Shown: one piece after another, positions 35,493 through 45,400 of the stretch
Layout: each line of letters opens with the position of its first letter
Position numbering within the stretch: position 1 is the first letter of the stretch
Assembly (NCBI GenBank): GCA_002407855.1
Contig: DHPF01000015.1
Coordinates: 96,370 to 156,095 of the forward strand
Direction: 5' to 3'
DNA: 59,726 nucleotides
From: Bacteroidales bacterium UBA5371
GTDB taxonomy: Bacteria > Bacteroidota > Bacteroidia > Bacteroidales > P3
The notes under the pieces: model-generated
The model's input: only the letters and a program-made list of their open reading frames with translations
Told to the model about the DNA's origin: nothing
The model's database searches: none
Made by a program: the position numbers and the translations under genes

Positions 35493-36470
35493 ATGTCAAA
35501 GAAAGTGCTTTGTTTGGGTAATGCCTTAGTGGATATTATTACTCAATTGGAAACGGATAATGAATTAGAAAAACTTCAATTGCCTAAGGGTAGTATGCAA
35601 TTGGTAGATAGTGAGGTCTCATTAAAGGTTCAAAAGGAAACTTCTAATTTAAAATCGTCTATGCAAACGGGTGGTTCGGCTGCAAATACGGCTAATGGAA
35701 TTGCTAATTTGAATGTAGGTTCTGGTTTTATTGGAATGGTGGGAGAGGATAAATTGGGAGATTTCTATGTTAATGATATGATTCTAAATTCTATTGAACC
35801 ACATTTTTTCAAAAGCAAGACCTCTACAACGGGTTGTGCTGTGGCTTTGGTTTCAAAAGATGGTGAAAGAACGTTTGCAACTTATCTTGGTGCAGCAATT
35901 GAACTAAGGGCTGATTTATTGAGTAAGGAGCTTTTTGTTGGCTATGATTATTTTCATATAGAGGGTTATCTGATTGTCAATCACGATTTAATTAGTAAGG
36001 CTATTGCTTTGGCAAAACAAGAAGGCTTAAAGGTTTCTATTGATTTTGCAAGTTATAATGTGGTTGAGGAGAATTTAGACTTCTTAAAGCAGATATGTAA
36101 GGATGTTGATATAATCTTTGCTAATCAAGAGGAGGCTAAGGCATTTACTTCCCAAGAACCCGAACAGGCAGTCAATACAATTGCTGAAATATGTGAGATT
36201 GCAGTTGTGAAAATAGGTAAAAGGGGTTCATTAATTAAGTCAAAAGATAGATTAATAAAAATATGCAAAAGAGAAAGAACCTGTCTTGACACCACAGGTG
36301 CAGGAGATATGTATGCAGCAGGTTTTCTCTCAGGGCTATGTTTAGAAAAGGATTTAGAAACTTGCGGACATATGGGTAGCATTTTAGCTTCGCATGTTAT
36401 TGAAGTATATGGTGCAAAGATGGATAAAGAGCGTTGGAGTTCTATTAAGAAAGAAATATCTGAAATATAG
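35493..36470 (+). CDS. PfkB-family sugar/nucleoside kinase (adenosine-kinase-like)
   Basis: This 325-residue cytoplasmic kinase has both ribokinase-family signatures: the N-terminal GGSAANTANGIANLNVGSGFIGMVGEDKLGDFY, and the C-terminal anion hole CLDTTGAGDMYAAGFLSG with catalytic Asp272. The N-terminal CLGNALVDI and the overall pattern resemble adenosine kinase and related nucleoside kinases of Bacteroidota, but the substrate cannot be fixed from sequence alone. It is monocistronic with its own promoter and convergent with the OmpA-family gene. Confidence 0.92.
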   Translation: MSKKVLCLGNALVDIITQLETDNELEKLQLPKGSMQLVDSEVSLKVQKETSNLKSSMQTGGSAANTANGIANLNVGSGFIGMVGEDKLGDFYVNDMILNSIEPHFFKSKTSTTGCAVALVSKDGERTFATYLGAAIELRADLLSKELFVGYDYFHIEGYLIVNHDLISKAIALAKQEGLKVSIDFASYNVVEENLDFLKQICKDVDIIFANQEEAKAFTSQEPEQAVNTIAEICEIAVVKIGKRGSLIKSKDRLIKICKRERTCLDTTGAGDMYAAGFLSGLCLEKDLETCGHMGSILASHVIEVYGAKMDKERWSSIKKEISEI

Positions 36471-36520
36471 TTAAGCTCTTTTTCAACTCATACACTTCTT
36501 TGGATAACTTATTGTAGAAC

Positions 36521-38494
36521 TTACATTGAGTCTATCTTAAAGACTGTTCTACGATTTTGGGCTTTTCCCTCTTCGGAAGAGTTGTCTGCAACAGGCTTTT
36601 TGGCTCCATAGCCTTTGTATTTTATTCTGTCTTCTCTTATTCTACTTTTAATTATGTAGTCTGCAACGGCTTTGGCTCTATTTTCTGAGAGGATAAGATT
36701 ATCTTTATCGGAACCAATATTATCTGTATGCCCTTCAATTGTGCAACGAATTTTAGGATATTCCATTAAATATTCAACAAAGGCATCAATTACTTCTTTT
36801 GATTCTTTTGTGATTTCAAACGAATTGCTTGCAAAGAGTATATCTTTTATGGTATAGCTCTCTCCAATTGCAAGTTCTTTCATTTCCATTTCAAGAGGTT
36901 TTTTACTATTCACAATATCTTTTGTTATCATCTTAGACTCAAAGGCGTAACCTTCTTTCTTTGCTTTCAAAAGATATTGTTCATCATCTAAAACAACTAT
37001 TGCAAAATCTCCACTTATAGGGTCTATATCGTAATTGGTCTTGCTCTTATCTGATATTTTGGTTAGTTCTAATGTAGTAGCTATTTTGTTCTCCGAATTA
37101 TCTTTCACATTTCCTTTTAGGAGCTTTGCACTCATCGGTTTAAACCTTTCTTCCAAATCAAAAGCATATATATCCCAATTCTTATTCTTATCAATATTAT
37201 TAGATGCAAAATAAGCCATTTCGTTTCCTAATGTGATATAAAGTCCAACTTCATCCGCTTCGGTGTTTATTGGATAGCCTAAATTTATAGGCTCTTTCAT
37301 AGTCTTGTCATCAAGTTTGAGATAGAAGAAATCATATCCTCCTAATCCTTTCCAACCAGTTGAAGAAAAGTAAAAGCTAACTCCGTCAGGATGAATAAAA
37401 GGTGATTTCTCATTTAATGGAGTGTTGATTCTTGCTCCTGCATTCACTGCTTTTGACCACGAACCATCTTTAAGTTTTTTTGAATACCAAATATCCAATC
37501 CTCCATAACCACCAGGGCGATTAGAAACAAAATATAGTAGTTTTCCATCAGGCGAAATGCAAGGTTGGGATTCCCAAGTTGCTAAGCTATTAATGTTTGT
37601 TCCAACATTCTCTATATCGCTCCAATACTCCCCAAGCCATTTAGAATAATATATATCGCAGTTAATATAATCTTCTTTGGGTTTGCAAACAGTATAATAG
37701 AGTTCTCTATTGTCTGCTGTAAGGGTTGCGCCTCCTTCATTAAACACATCGTTAAAAGGTTCTTCGAGTGGAAACCCTTTATCGTAGGTGCCGTTAGCTT
37801 GTAAGTGAGATATGCTAAATAATTCCTTTTGCACAAGGTTTGCTTTGTCATAGAAAGAATACGAATCGTCTTCTTTTACATATAGCCTACGAGTAAAGAA
37901 TATCTTCTCTCTATCTAATGAAATAAAAGGTAAAAACTCGTCATCTTGTGTACAGATATTATTTATAGGATAGGGATTAAACTTAACAGGATTAGCTTTG
38001 ATATTAATGTAAAATAGTGCCCATTCCAAATAATTATCTGCCGCTTCAATCAAACTATCGCTTATTGAAGCATCGTCAAAGGCAATACGCTTAAAGTATT
38101 CAAAGTTCTTAGCACAAGAATCAAATCTCTCGTAAGTATAGTCTATTAAACCAAGATAATAATATAAAATAGGGTTAGAGAACTCCTGACAAACCTCTTT
38201 TACTTTTGGGAAAAACTTTTCAATGGTAGCAATATTGTCTTTCTTAGCTCCAATCAATCCAATAAAGAAATAAGGACTTGCAAATTCAGGTTCTTTTATT
38301 GTAAGCTCTCTAAATAATGATGAAGCTTGATTAAGATTACCCTCTTGATATAATGCATAAGCCTTATAAAACTCTTTCCGTGTTTTCTTACTTATAGTTT
38401 CGCTGCAAGGGTCATATTCAAGAATCTCCTTTTCTTGAGAGAATAAGTTTTGAGCAAAAGCAAAGGCAATTATTACAACAAAAAGATGCTTCAT
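36521..38494 (-). CDS. Exported TPR-PD40-OmpA family protein (PorE-like architecture)
   Basis: This 657-residue protein has a signal peptide (about 1-19, ending NLFSQ). The domains run: TPR-like helices (about 30-160), a PD40/WD-like beta-propeller (about 175-450: ISPDGKLLYFVSNRPGGYGGLDIWYSKK, IHPDGVSFYFSST), a carboxypeptidase-regulatory-like beta domain (about 455-540), and a C-terminal OmpA peptidoglycan-binding domain (EGHTDNIGSDKDNLILSENRA ... GAKKPVADNSSEEGKAQNRRTVF). This order matches PorE, which ties the T9SS to peptidoglycan, and similar paralogues paired with PorP/SprF. PorE is a lipoprotein, whereas no lipobox Cys is visible here, so it is called PorE-like only. Confidence 0.88.
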   Translation of the reverse strand: MKHLFVVIIAFAFAQNLFSQEKEILEYDPCSETISKKTRKEFYKAYALYQEGNLNQASSLFRELTIKEPEFASPYFFIGLIGAKKDNIATIEKFFPKVKEVCQEFSNPILYYYLGLIDYTYERFDSCAKNFEYFKRIAFDDASISDSLIEAADNYLEWALFYINIKANPVKFNPYPINNICTQDDEFLPFISLDREKIFFTRRLYVKEDDSYSFYDKANLVQKELFSISHLQANGTYDKGFPLEEPFNDVFNEGGATLTADNRELYYTVCKPKEDYINCDIYYSKWLGEYWSDIENVGTNINSLATWESQPCISPDGKLLYFVSNRPGGYGGLDIWYSKKLKDGSWSKAVNAGARINTPLNEKSPFIHPDGVSFYFSSTGWKGLGGYDFFYLKLDDKTMKEPINLGYPINTEADEVGLYITLGNEMAYFASNNIDKNKNWDIYAFDLEERFKPMSAKLLKGNVKDNSENKIATTLELTKISDKSKTNYDIDPISGDFAIVVLDDEQYLLKAKKEGYAFESKMITKDIVNSKKPLEMEMKELAIGESYTIKDILFASNSFEITKESKEVIDAFVEYLMEYPKIRCTIEGHTDNIGSDKDNLILSENRAKAVADYIIKSRIREDRIKYKGYGAKKPVADNSSEEGKAQNRRTVFKIDSM

Positions 38495-38498
38495 TTAT

Positions 38499-38915
38499 TT
38501 ATTGATTTTCTTCCATTTTCTCTTTTAACTTATCCACCAATACATCCATAAAATTACTTAAAGGTTTCTTAACCATCATTAGCATCATAGGATTAATATC
38601 TAAGTTAAAAACAGCCTGAACTCTTGTTTTGCTCAATTCCTCATTAGTAAAAAGCCAAACAAATTCAAATTTCACAGGCATTTTTATTTCTTCATCATTG
38701 ATTATTTGTATGGAAGAATAAGGGTTTCTTTGAGATATTTGCATCCCAAAATCAGATAATCCTGTTAATGTGAAAGAACATTTATCCTTAGTTGCTTTCC
38801 AGTTCTCAACCTTATCGGGAAGTAAAAGAGAAAAATGAGTAAAGTCTGCAAGAAAATCAAATATCTTTTCAGCAGGTGAATATATATCTACTTTTTTACT
38901 TTCTATCTTTGTCAT
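38499..38915 (-). CDS. SRPBCC-fold protein
   Basis: This 138-residue protein has the START/polyketide-cyclase-like (SRPBCC) pattern: KVDIYSPAEKIFDFLADFTHFSLLLPDKVENWKA at the start, FTLTGL.DFGMQIS strands, and a long C-terminal helix SNFMDVLVDKLKEKMEEN. Such folds bind hydrophobic ligands; nothing identifies the ligand. It is 4 bp upstream of the OmpA-family gene on the same strand, so it is probably co-transcribed. Confidence 0.85.
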   Translation of the reverse strand: MTKIESKKVDIYSPAEKIFDFLADFTHFSLLLPDKVENWKATKDKCSFTLTGLSDFGMQISQRNPYSSIQIINDEEIKMPVKFEFVWLFTNEELSKTRVQAVFNLDINPMMLMMVKKPLSNFMDVLVDKLKEKMEENQ

Positions 38916-38945
38916 AAATTAAAAGAGATTGGTTTTAATTGATAT

Positions 38946-38971
38946 AAAAAAAGGCGTTAATAATAACGCCC
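38946..38971 (-). terminator. Intrinsic terminator after pyrE
   Basis: On the minus strand GGCGTTA pairs with TAACGCC (38953-38970) around a 4-nt loop, followed by seven T residues. It lies 15 bp past the pyrE stop codon and separates it from the SRPBCC gene. Confidence 0.9.
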
Positions 38972-38985
38972 ATAAATCATTAAGC

Positions 38986-39642
38986 TTATTTGTTAATTCT
39001 TTCATCAGACCATTTCTCTGGATTTAGCCTCCATTTGTTTAGAGAAATGATATCTTCTTCCTTAATATAGTTTTCTTCCTTTGCAGTCTCAATTAATGTG
39101 TCGTAATTGGTAATTGTTGCTAATGGAACATTCTTTTCCTTGAAAGCTATCTCCGAAACCTCTAATCCATAAGTGAAAATAGCAACCATTCCTTTAACGA
39201 TGCAACCTGCATCTCTTAATGTATCCACAACCTGTAAGCTGCTTTTGCCCGTTGAAATCAAATCTTCAATCACCAAAACTGTCTGTCCTTCTTTCACAAC
39301 ACCTTCAATCTTATTGGTAAGCCCGTGTTTCTTTTCTTCCGGACGAACATACACAAAAGGTTTTCCCAAATCCTGTGCAACTAAAACTCCTTGTGCAATT
39401 CCTCCTGTTGCAACTCCTGCAATAATATCAACTTCTGGGAAAAGTTCATTTATTTTTGAAACAAATTGCTGACGAATAAAAGTTCTTATTTCTGGATAAG
39501 AAAGAGTTATACGGTTATCACAATAAATGGGAGATTTTCTTCCCGATGCCCAGGTAAAAGGATTTTCATTATTCAATTTAATTGCTTTAATTTGCAAAAG
39601 AAATCGAGAGGCTTGTATGGCTGTATCATTATTATTTTTCAT
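38986..39642 (-). CDS. pyrE: Orotate phosphoribosyltransferase
   Basis: This 218-residue enzyme makes orotidine 5'-phosphate from orotate and PRPP in pyrimidine synthesis. The PRPP-binding motif is VLVIEDLISTGKS (122-134), and FTWASGRKSPIYCDNR (29-44) and YVRPEEKKHG are also diagnostic. The start at 39642 (MKNNNDTAIQ) is chosen over an ATG six codons upstream because the latter overlaps a -7 promoter element. The divergent Nudix gene starts one base away. Confidence 0.96.
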   Translation of the reverse strand: MKNNNDTAIQASRFLLQIKAIKLNNENPFTWASGRKSPIYCDNRITLSYPEIRTFIRQQFVSKINELFPEVDIIAGVATGGIAQGVLVAQDLGKPFVYVRPEEKKHGLTNKIEGVVKEGQTVLVIEDLISTGKSSLQVVDTLRDAGCIVKGMVAIFTYGLEVSEIAFKEKNVPLATITNYDTLIETAKEENYIKEEDIISLNKWRLNPEKWSDERINK

Positions 39643-39643
39643 A

Positions 39644-40270
39644 ATGCAAAAGTATAACATTTTTACAAAATACCATAGCGTTTTGATAACAAATCAACCG
39701 CTAAAAACCTTAGACATTGAAGATAAACAAATTATTCAATGCAACAAAGAAAACTATTTGGAAATACCTTTTTCTCAATTATTAAAAGAAACTCCTAAGA
39801 AAAAATCAGTAATTATTAATGTCTTGGATATGAATATTGACAAGGTGTTTTTTGAATGTACCAAGCATTATCTCTTTGTTCAAGCCGCAGGAGGTTTGGT
39901 TCGTAATGATTTAAATGAGATATTATTTATCTTCCGTAATGGGAAATGGGATTTGCCAAAAGGACATAAAGAGATAGGAGAGACTATTCAAGAAACTGCT
40001 ATAAGAGAAGTTCAGGAGGAATGCGGATTAACAGACTTAGTTCTTAAAGAGAAATTAGGTCTAACATACCATGTTTATTATATGAATGGGCGAAAAGAAC
40101 TAAAAGAAACTCATTGGTATAATATGACAACCAAAACAATGGAACTCATTCCCCAAAAGGAAGAGGGTATAGAGAAGGCTCAATGGATAGGAGAGGATAA
40201 GATAGATGAGATTATTGCTAATTCATATTTAAATCTTCAAAATTTACTGAAAGAAAATAAGCTTTTCTAA
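39644..40270 (+). CDS. Nudix hydrolase with N-terminal extension
   Basis: This 208-residue protein has a complete Nudix box at 107-129 (GHKEIGETIQETAIREVQEECGL), preceded by WDLPKG, as in pyrophosphohydrolases of nucleoside diphosphate-X compounds. The first about 75 residues form a separate small domain seen in Bacteroidota relatives (YNIFTKYHSVLITN), which supports the start at 39644 rather than a longer frame from 39527. The substrate is not predictable. It is divergent from pyrE with one base between the two start codons. Confidence 0.9.
   Translation: MQKYNIFTKYHSVLITNQPLKTLDIEDKQIIQCNKENYLEIPFSQLLKETPKKKSVIINVLDMNIDKVFFECTKHYLFVQAAGGLVRNDLNEILFIFRNGKWDLPKGHKEIGETIQETAIREVQEECGLTDLVLKEKLGLTYHVYYMNGRKELKETHWYNMTTKTMELIPQKEEGIEKAQWIGEDKIDEIIANSYLNLQNLLKENKLF
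39647..39654 (-). promoter_or_regulatory. -7 element (TACTTTTG) overlapping the pyrE start: leaderless pyrE mRNA expected
   Basis: On the minus strand TACTTTTG matches TAnnTTTG and ends 4 bp before the pyrE ATG at 39642, so transcription would begin at or within a few bases of the start codon. The element lies inside the first codons of the divergent Nudix gene. The -33 position is weak. Confidence 0.6.
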
Positions 40271-40415
40271 ACAAGAGATTATATTTCAAAAACAAGAGTT
40301 ATAATTTTCATTTTCTAAAACTTGATTTCAGATTTTTAGAATTTGATTCTACGCTCACGGAATTTGATTCTAATTTTTTAGAATCAAGTTTTAAAAAAAG
40401 AGGTTCTATTCTCTA
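40269..40415. repeat. 21-bp phased array filling a convergent intergenic space
   Basis: Seven units start at 40269, 40290, 40311, 40332, 40353, 40374 and 40395, in exact 21-bp register. The first two begin AAACAAGAG. The middle ones carry GAATTTGATTCTA, and the sixth has TTAGAATCAAG, its reverse-complement form. The array starts in the Nudix stop codon and ends in the stop codon of the convergent YdeI-like gene. Confidence 0.88.
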
Positions 40416-40661
40416 CTTTTTTCTATGGGGGCATCCTGCCCAACAACAAGGATTACGTTTACCTTCTTTAAGGCTCTCAATCATTCTATTAATATGGTTT
40501 TCTCTTGTTTGAGGTTTTTTGACAGCAGTAATCCAGCATATCCATTCGTTACGTTGAATAGGGGTTAGTTTATTCCATTTATCTATTATTGTAATATCTT
40601 TTTCCAATGCCTGTTTTATATCATTGGATGTTTGATGTACGATTCCATGAAGAATTTCCAT
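40413..40661 (-). CDS. YdeI/OmpD-associated-like small protein
   Basis: This 82-residue protein matches the C-terminal core of the YdeI/OmpD-associated family: WNKLTPIQRNEWICWITAVKKPQTRENHINRMIESLKEGKRNPCCWAGCPH. The CCW..C cluster near the end is a feature of the short Bacteroidota forms. Its function is unknown; the family has been linked to stress or bacteriocin protection, but this single domain is too small to conclude from. It is 19 bp after ispF and may be co-transcribed with it. Confidence 0.8.
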   Translation of the reverse strand: MEILHGIVHQTSNDIKQALEKDITIIDKWNKLTPIQRNEWICWITAVKKPQTRENHINRMIESLKEGKRNPCCWAGCPHRKK

Positions 40662-40680
40662 AATATATGGGATTTTAAAC

Positions 40681-41160
40681 TTAAAGCTTAGAAATCAAAC
40701 AAACGCTATGGGCTGCAACTCCTTCTTCTTTGCCAACAAAACCAAGCCTTTCGGTTGTAGTAGCTTTGATTGTAAGGTCTGAAAGTTCAATTTCCAAAAT
40801 CTTTGATAAGGTTTGTTGCATAAGAGGTATATATTGACTTATCTTAGGACTTTGAAGACAAATAATGGTATCTATATTTTCAATTTTGTAACCAGCTTCT
40901 CTTAGCTTCAAAAGAGTATCTTTTAAAAGGATTTTGCTATCTATCCCTTTGTATTTCGGTTTCGTATCGGGGTATTGGAAGCCTATATCTCTGAGGTTTG
41001 AGGCTCCAAGTAATGAATCTATTATTGCGTGAATTAAAACATCGGCATCTGAATGTCCAACAGCACCATGTGGGCTATCTATTTGTATTCCTCCCAACCA
41101 AAAAGGTACATCTTTTTGCAGTTTATGAACATCATAGCCTATTCCTACTCTTAGCCTCAT
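40681..41160 (-). CDS. ispF: 2-C-methyl-D-erythritol 2,4-cyclodiphosphate synthase
   Basis: This 159-residue enzyme of the MEP isoprenoid pathway has metal ligands Asp10 and His12 in GYDVHKL and His44 in HSDADVLIHAIIDSLLGA, with a C-terminal ATTTERLGFVGKEEGVAAHSVCLI. Length is typical. It is 3 bp downstream of porV. I recall the order porU-porV-ispF from Porphyromonas as well, so the linkage seems old although the functions are unrelated. Confidence 0.97.
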   Translation of the reverse strand: MRLRVGIGYDVHKLQKDVPFWLGGIQIDSPHGAVGHSDADVLIHAIIDSLLGASNLRDIGFQYPDTKPKYKGIDSKILLKDTLLKLREAGYKIENIDTIICLQSPKISQYIPLMQQTLSKILEIELSDLTIKATTTERLGFVGKEEGVAAHSVCLISKL

Positions 41161-41163
41161 AGT

Positions 41164-42369
41164 TTAGAAATCAAAGGAGAGTGAAAGTCTTAATGTATTC
41201 TTTAAAGGGTGGTTATTAGCAACCGTTGGGACAAGATACGCAATATCTAACTTCATTACATTATACTTAAATCCTCCACCAAATGTAATGTATTTTCTTC
41301 CTCCTTTTCTATCACTTTCATAAAAATAACCAGCTCTTACAGCTAAGAATTTATTGTAAATCCATTCTGCCCCAGCAGAGATATTTATTTCTTGCATTTC
41401 TTCTTTAAAGCCACCAGGTGCGTCATAGAAAGATTGGATTGCTCCTTGTAAAACCCCAACCTTATTACTTATTCCTGCTTCAATGTTACCTAATGTGTCG
41501 TAGATTGCAGGCGTAGGAACTAATAGCTTATTGAAGTCCACCATAAATGAGAGTTGATTAAACTCATTAAAGTCCATTGTATATCTACCTCCAAGACGGA
41601 GGTTGGCAGGCTGAAATTCTTTTTCAAGAGATTCTGAATACGAAATCTTTGAACCAAGATTTGCTATCTGCAATCCAAGAGCAAAAGAAGAGGCATTATC
41701 GTCATCTCCAAGTTCTTTTTGATAATAGAGCCCTATGTCTGCACCAAAGGCGTTTGCTGCTTTGGTTGTTGATGTTCCTGAGCTTTGTCCTTGTGTTAAA
41801 TCTGAACGAATATATCTACCAGTTACTGATGCAGAAAAGTTTTCTGAAAGTTTCATTGCATAAGCTCCATCAAAAGCAAACTCATTTGGTTCAAAATTTC
41901 CTTTATTTACTCCTTGATCATCATAAAAATCAATGCCACCCAACGAGAAATAAGTTAAAGAGGCTCCAACTGCACTTCTGTCATTTATTCTATAAAATCC
42001 CGAAAGATAGGAAAGCCCTATATCATTCACTAAGTTTCTAAGCCATGGGGTGTATGTGAAGGAAATACCTGCGTCTTTTTCTATAAAGGCTAACTTTGCG
42101 GCATTCCAATGTATAGAATTAGCATCAGGTGTTGAAGCAGCACCAATATCGGCCATTGAACCTGCTCTTGAATCGGGTGCAATCAATAAAACAGGCACTC
42201 CTGTGCTAATTACTCGTGCTCCCTTTTCAATTTTACGGCTCAAAACATCACCTGTGTCATCATTATCTATTTGTGAGAAAGATATATTACTGAAAAAAGT
42301 TATTGCTACTAATATAACTAATGTAGTTACTTTTTTAATCTTTGTTATTTTCATTTTTATCAGTTTCAT
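41164..42369 (-). CDS. porV: Type IX secretion outer-membrane protein PorV (LptO)
   Basis: This 401-residue outer-membrane barrel shuttles T9SS cargo to the attachment complex and works with the PorU sortase. The signal peptide is about residues 10-32 (LVILVAITFFSNISFSQ). Diagnostic sequence includes LLIAPDSRAGSMADIGAASTPDANSIHWNAAKLAFIEKDAGISFTYTPWLRNLVNDIGLSYLSG. The C-terminal strand ends LRLSLSFDF. The start is uncertain because a 15-bp sequence (TTTCATTTTTATCAG) is duplicated over the start region, giving ATGs at 42369 and 42354. It lies directly after porU. Confidence 0.95.
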   Translation of the reverse strand: MKLIKMKITKIKKVTTLVILVAITFFSNISFSQIDNDDTGDVLSRKIEKGARVISTGVPVLLIAPDSRAGSMADIGAASTPDANSIHWNAAKLAFIEKDAGISFTYTPWLRNLVNDIGLSYLSGFYRINDRSAVGASLTYFSLGGIDFYDDQGVNKGNFEPNEFAFDGAYAMKLSENFSASVTGRYIRSDLTQGQSSGTSTTKAANAFGADIGLYYQKELGDDDNASSFALGLQIANLGSKISYSESLEKEFQPANLRLGGRYTMDFNEFNQLSFMVDFNKLLVPTPAIYDTLGNIEAGISNKVGVLQGAIQSFYDAPGGFKEEMQEINISAGAEWIYNKFLAVRAGYFYESDRKGGRKYITFGGGFKYNVMKLDIAYLVPTVANNHPLKNTLRLSLSFDF

Positions 42370-42441
42370 TTTTATCAGTTTGCTTTTTGATTTAAAGATA
42401 TGTTAAACGTAATGCAATAGAGGTTTATTATTTTTTAGTAT

Positions 42442-45400
42442 TTAAAAAATAACTAATTTTTGTGTCTGAGTGTATTCTTTGTTTCCATCAACATTTAATA
42501 ACATCCTATACATATATATCCCTGCTTTAAGTTTTTGTCCTCCATCAGTTGTCCCATTCCAACTAATTGGTCCAATGGAGAAACTATTAGGTACTATATT
42601 CGCTTTAATTGTTTTAACAATCATTCCAGAAGTGTTAAAGATTTGAATTTCGGCACTGCTTATCCTTTCCTTTTGGTTATGTTCTAAATAGAAGTTTGTG
42701 GTTTCTTGAAATGGGTTTGGATAATTCTTTAAGTTGGTAAAGGTTTCGTTATTCTTTGAAACAACATTAAAGGTTATAGTTTCGCTTGAAGAGAAATTAA
42801 AGATATTCCAAGCTTTCAAGGTTAAAGTATGTTCCCCTTCTTTTAATGAGGAGAAAGGAAACCTAACATATCCTTTGTTAGGGTCAGTTTCGTCTTGTTC
42901 AAAGTAATCATTCAAAATAAAAGTATTTGCAGCATTATCTAAGGTTGCAGTTATGTCGTGCCCTAAACCGCTTCCAACGGTGTTAATTGCAATCTTATCA
43001 GATATTATTGCAAAGAGTTCAGGATTTTCACTTGTTATACCTCCTGATAAAAAAGTACTATCAGCAATAAATAACCTAACCAAAGGTCTGGTCTCTTGAA
43101 TCTCAACTGAGGTATCAATACCTCCAATAAGGAAACTATTACAATATCCTCCTGCATCAACACTATCGGCTTGGGCATAATAACTAAATTTACCAAAACC
43201 ATAATTATAGGCTATATCTTTTGGAATGGTAAAATTATATGTAAATAATCCGTTCTCAACATTAGCTTTTCCTCTATGAAGAATGTTTTTTTGTTGTTCA
43301 AATTCTAATCTTGCCCCAATGTTTTCGTTATCTAATGTATAGTAATTGCTTGATTTATCAAATAGAGTAATAAGTATTTTCCCATTAAAGTTACTTACAA
43401 CATTACTATCGCTATCAATAATTTTGCCAGAAACACTTACATTTGACAAAGCTTTTAATGTGTCTATTTCAATTTGAGGATTTGCACTATTGATTGAAGT
43501 TGTAAGAATATCATATTTAGGAATACTTATTCTTAAAGCAGGGTCGCCAAGTAAGACAACGCTTCTCTTGTTTTGAGATAGCATCCCTCTACGTATATTC
43601 TTAGTTATAGCATAGGCTTGACCAAAGCTTCGAGTTGTGTTACCTGTTTTCTCTAAAACGTATTTATGAAAATCTTGATTCATTTGGTCATCTGAGTTAA
43701 TAGGTCTTGAAGCTGTAATTAATGCAATCATACCTCCATTCTTATTATAAAGAGTATATTCTGCACCAGAAGGCTTATCAACCATATCGTAACGAGCAAA
43801 CTCACAAGTAGAAGTAATCATAAGAGGCATACTATTATAATTCTTCCAACTCATAATATCTGTAATAGTAATTAATCTTTCTTCAGAGAGATGGTTTTCG
43901 GAACCGTGTCCAACATAATTAAATATCAGACAACCCTTATTCATTTGTTGATTAACAGCCTTTGAAGCCTCAGGATAGGTTTTCCCAGATGAAGAGGCAA
44001 ATTGCATATAAGCATCGGAATAAACCTTAATGGCGTTGAGTTGAGGTTGTTGTAGCTTTGCTTGATTGTAAATGTTTTCGGCATGAGTTATAAATTCCAT
44101 TTCTCCCCAAGACTTTGCATCGTCAGCAGTAATCAACATAGTATTCCTCCAATCATTAAGGTTATTCCCGTCAATAACATCCTGCTTCAAGATATACCTT
44201 TCCGATTTATTAACAAGGTTTGTAGCTTCATCAATACTATTTGCAGGCAAACGCCCTACGCCAATAAGCAAGGAATCTCTTTGATTAATGTCGGCAAATC
44301 CTTTTGCATTAGGAGATAAATAACCAATATAGTCTTCGCAAGGATAGTTGTCGCCATGTAAATACTTGTTATCTTCTTGGAAAGTAAGTACGAAATTATT
44401 ATTATACTTTAAAATGTTTTTATTGTCAAAGGTGCCGTCTCCAAACAAAAGCACATTCTTAGGATTTTTATTTTCTGAAACATACTTATTATAAAGCATT
44501 CTCAGGTATTCTTTATAAGCCAAAAAATCAGGAACTCCCGACGAAAACTCATTATATACCTGTTCAGTAGTTACAACTTTGGTTGTTGTGTTATTATAGT
44601 CTTGATGCAATTTTGCTAACCTTGTGGCTTGTTCCAAAAACAAAGGATGAGTTATAATCACATAATCAACAGGCTCTGTTGCATGTAAGTTTTGGTTTTC
44701 TATCTTTCCAATCAATTTTGGAGAAGTAAAATTAGAAGTATTATGGAAAACAACAATCTCTCTTAAAGTGTCAGAATGCAAATTAAAAGAATAAGTTTTA
44801 TCCAAAGCACTATAAGAACCAATGATTTGAATAGGGTTTGTCCAGTCTTTAACATCCCACACAATCAAATTATCAGTATTCACATTAGAAATAAGATTAT
44901 TAACCACCTTGTTCTCGTTTAAGCATTCCGTTGTTTTATATCTCAGAACGCTTGGAAAAGAGTAGGAGAGTTTCTTGTCGTAGTGAACGAGTATATAGTC
45001 TAACCAGCCCGAAGATAACGAACCTCCATTATATTTAATACTTAGTTTATTGCTCGCAAGTTTGATATTATTCAAATTAGTCTTAATAACCCTTTCCCTA
45101 ACTCCACCATCTGAAAGCATTACAATTGTGTCAAAAATCTGATTATTATAATTAGTGTTAAAGTTTGCAGGAGCATCGCTTTTAGAAATAAGTCTATATT
45201 CCAACATAGCAGGAGTTACCAAATTGTTATTACCATCCACCAAAGCATTTCTTAAATCCAGAGGGAACTCTTCTGTTTTGTTTAAGCCGAATTGCTTTCC
45301 AACCCATCTTCTTCCTGAATGATTGATATTTGTTATTTCTTGTTTGGAAAGGAAATAATCTCTTGAAGAGTTTATAATGGTGTCTGCGGTAAGAGTTTGT

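Noticed and set aside
36471..36520. Terminator between the PfkB and OmpA-family genes
   Set aside because: No stem of more than 6 bp with a T-run was found in this short convergent gap.
39527..39643. 39-codon N-terminal extension of the Nudix protein
   Set aside because: It overlaps pyrE coding sequence fully, and the family N-terminus begins at the ATG at 39644.
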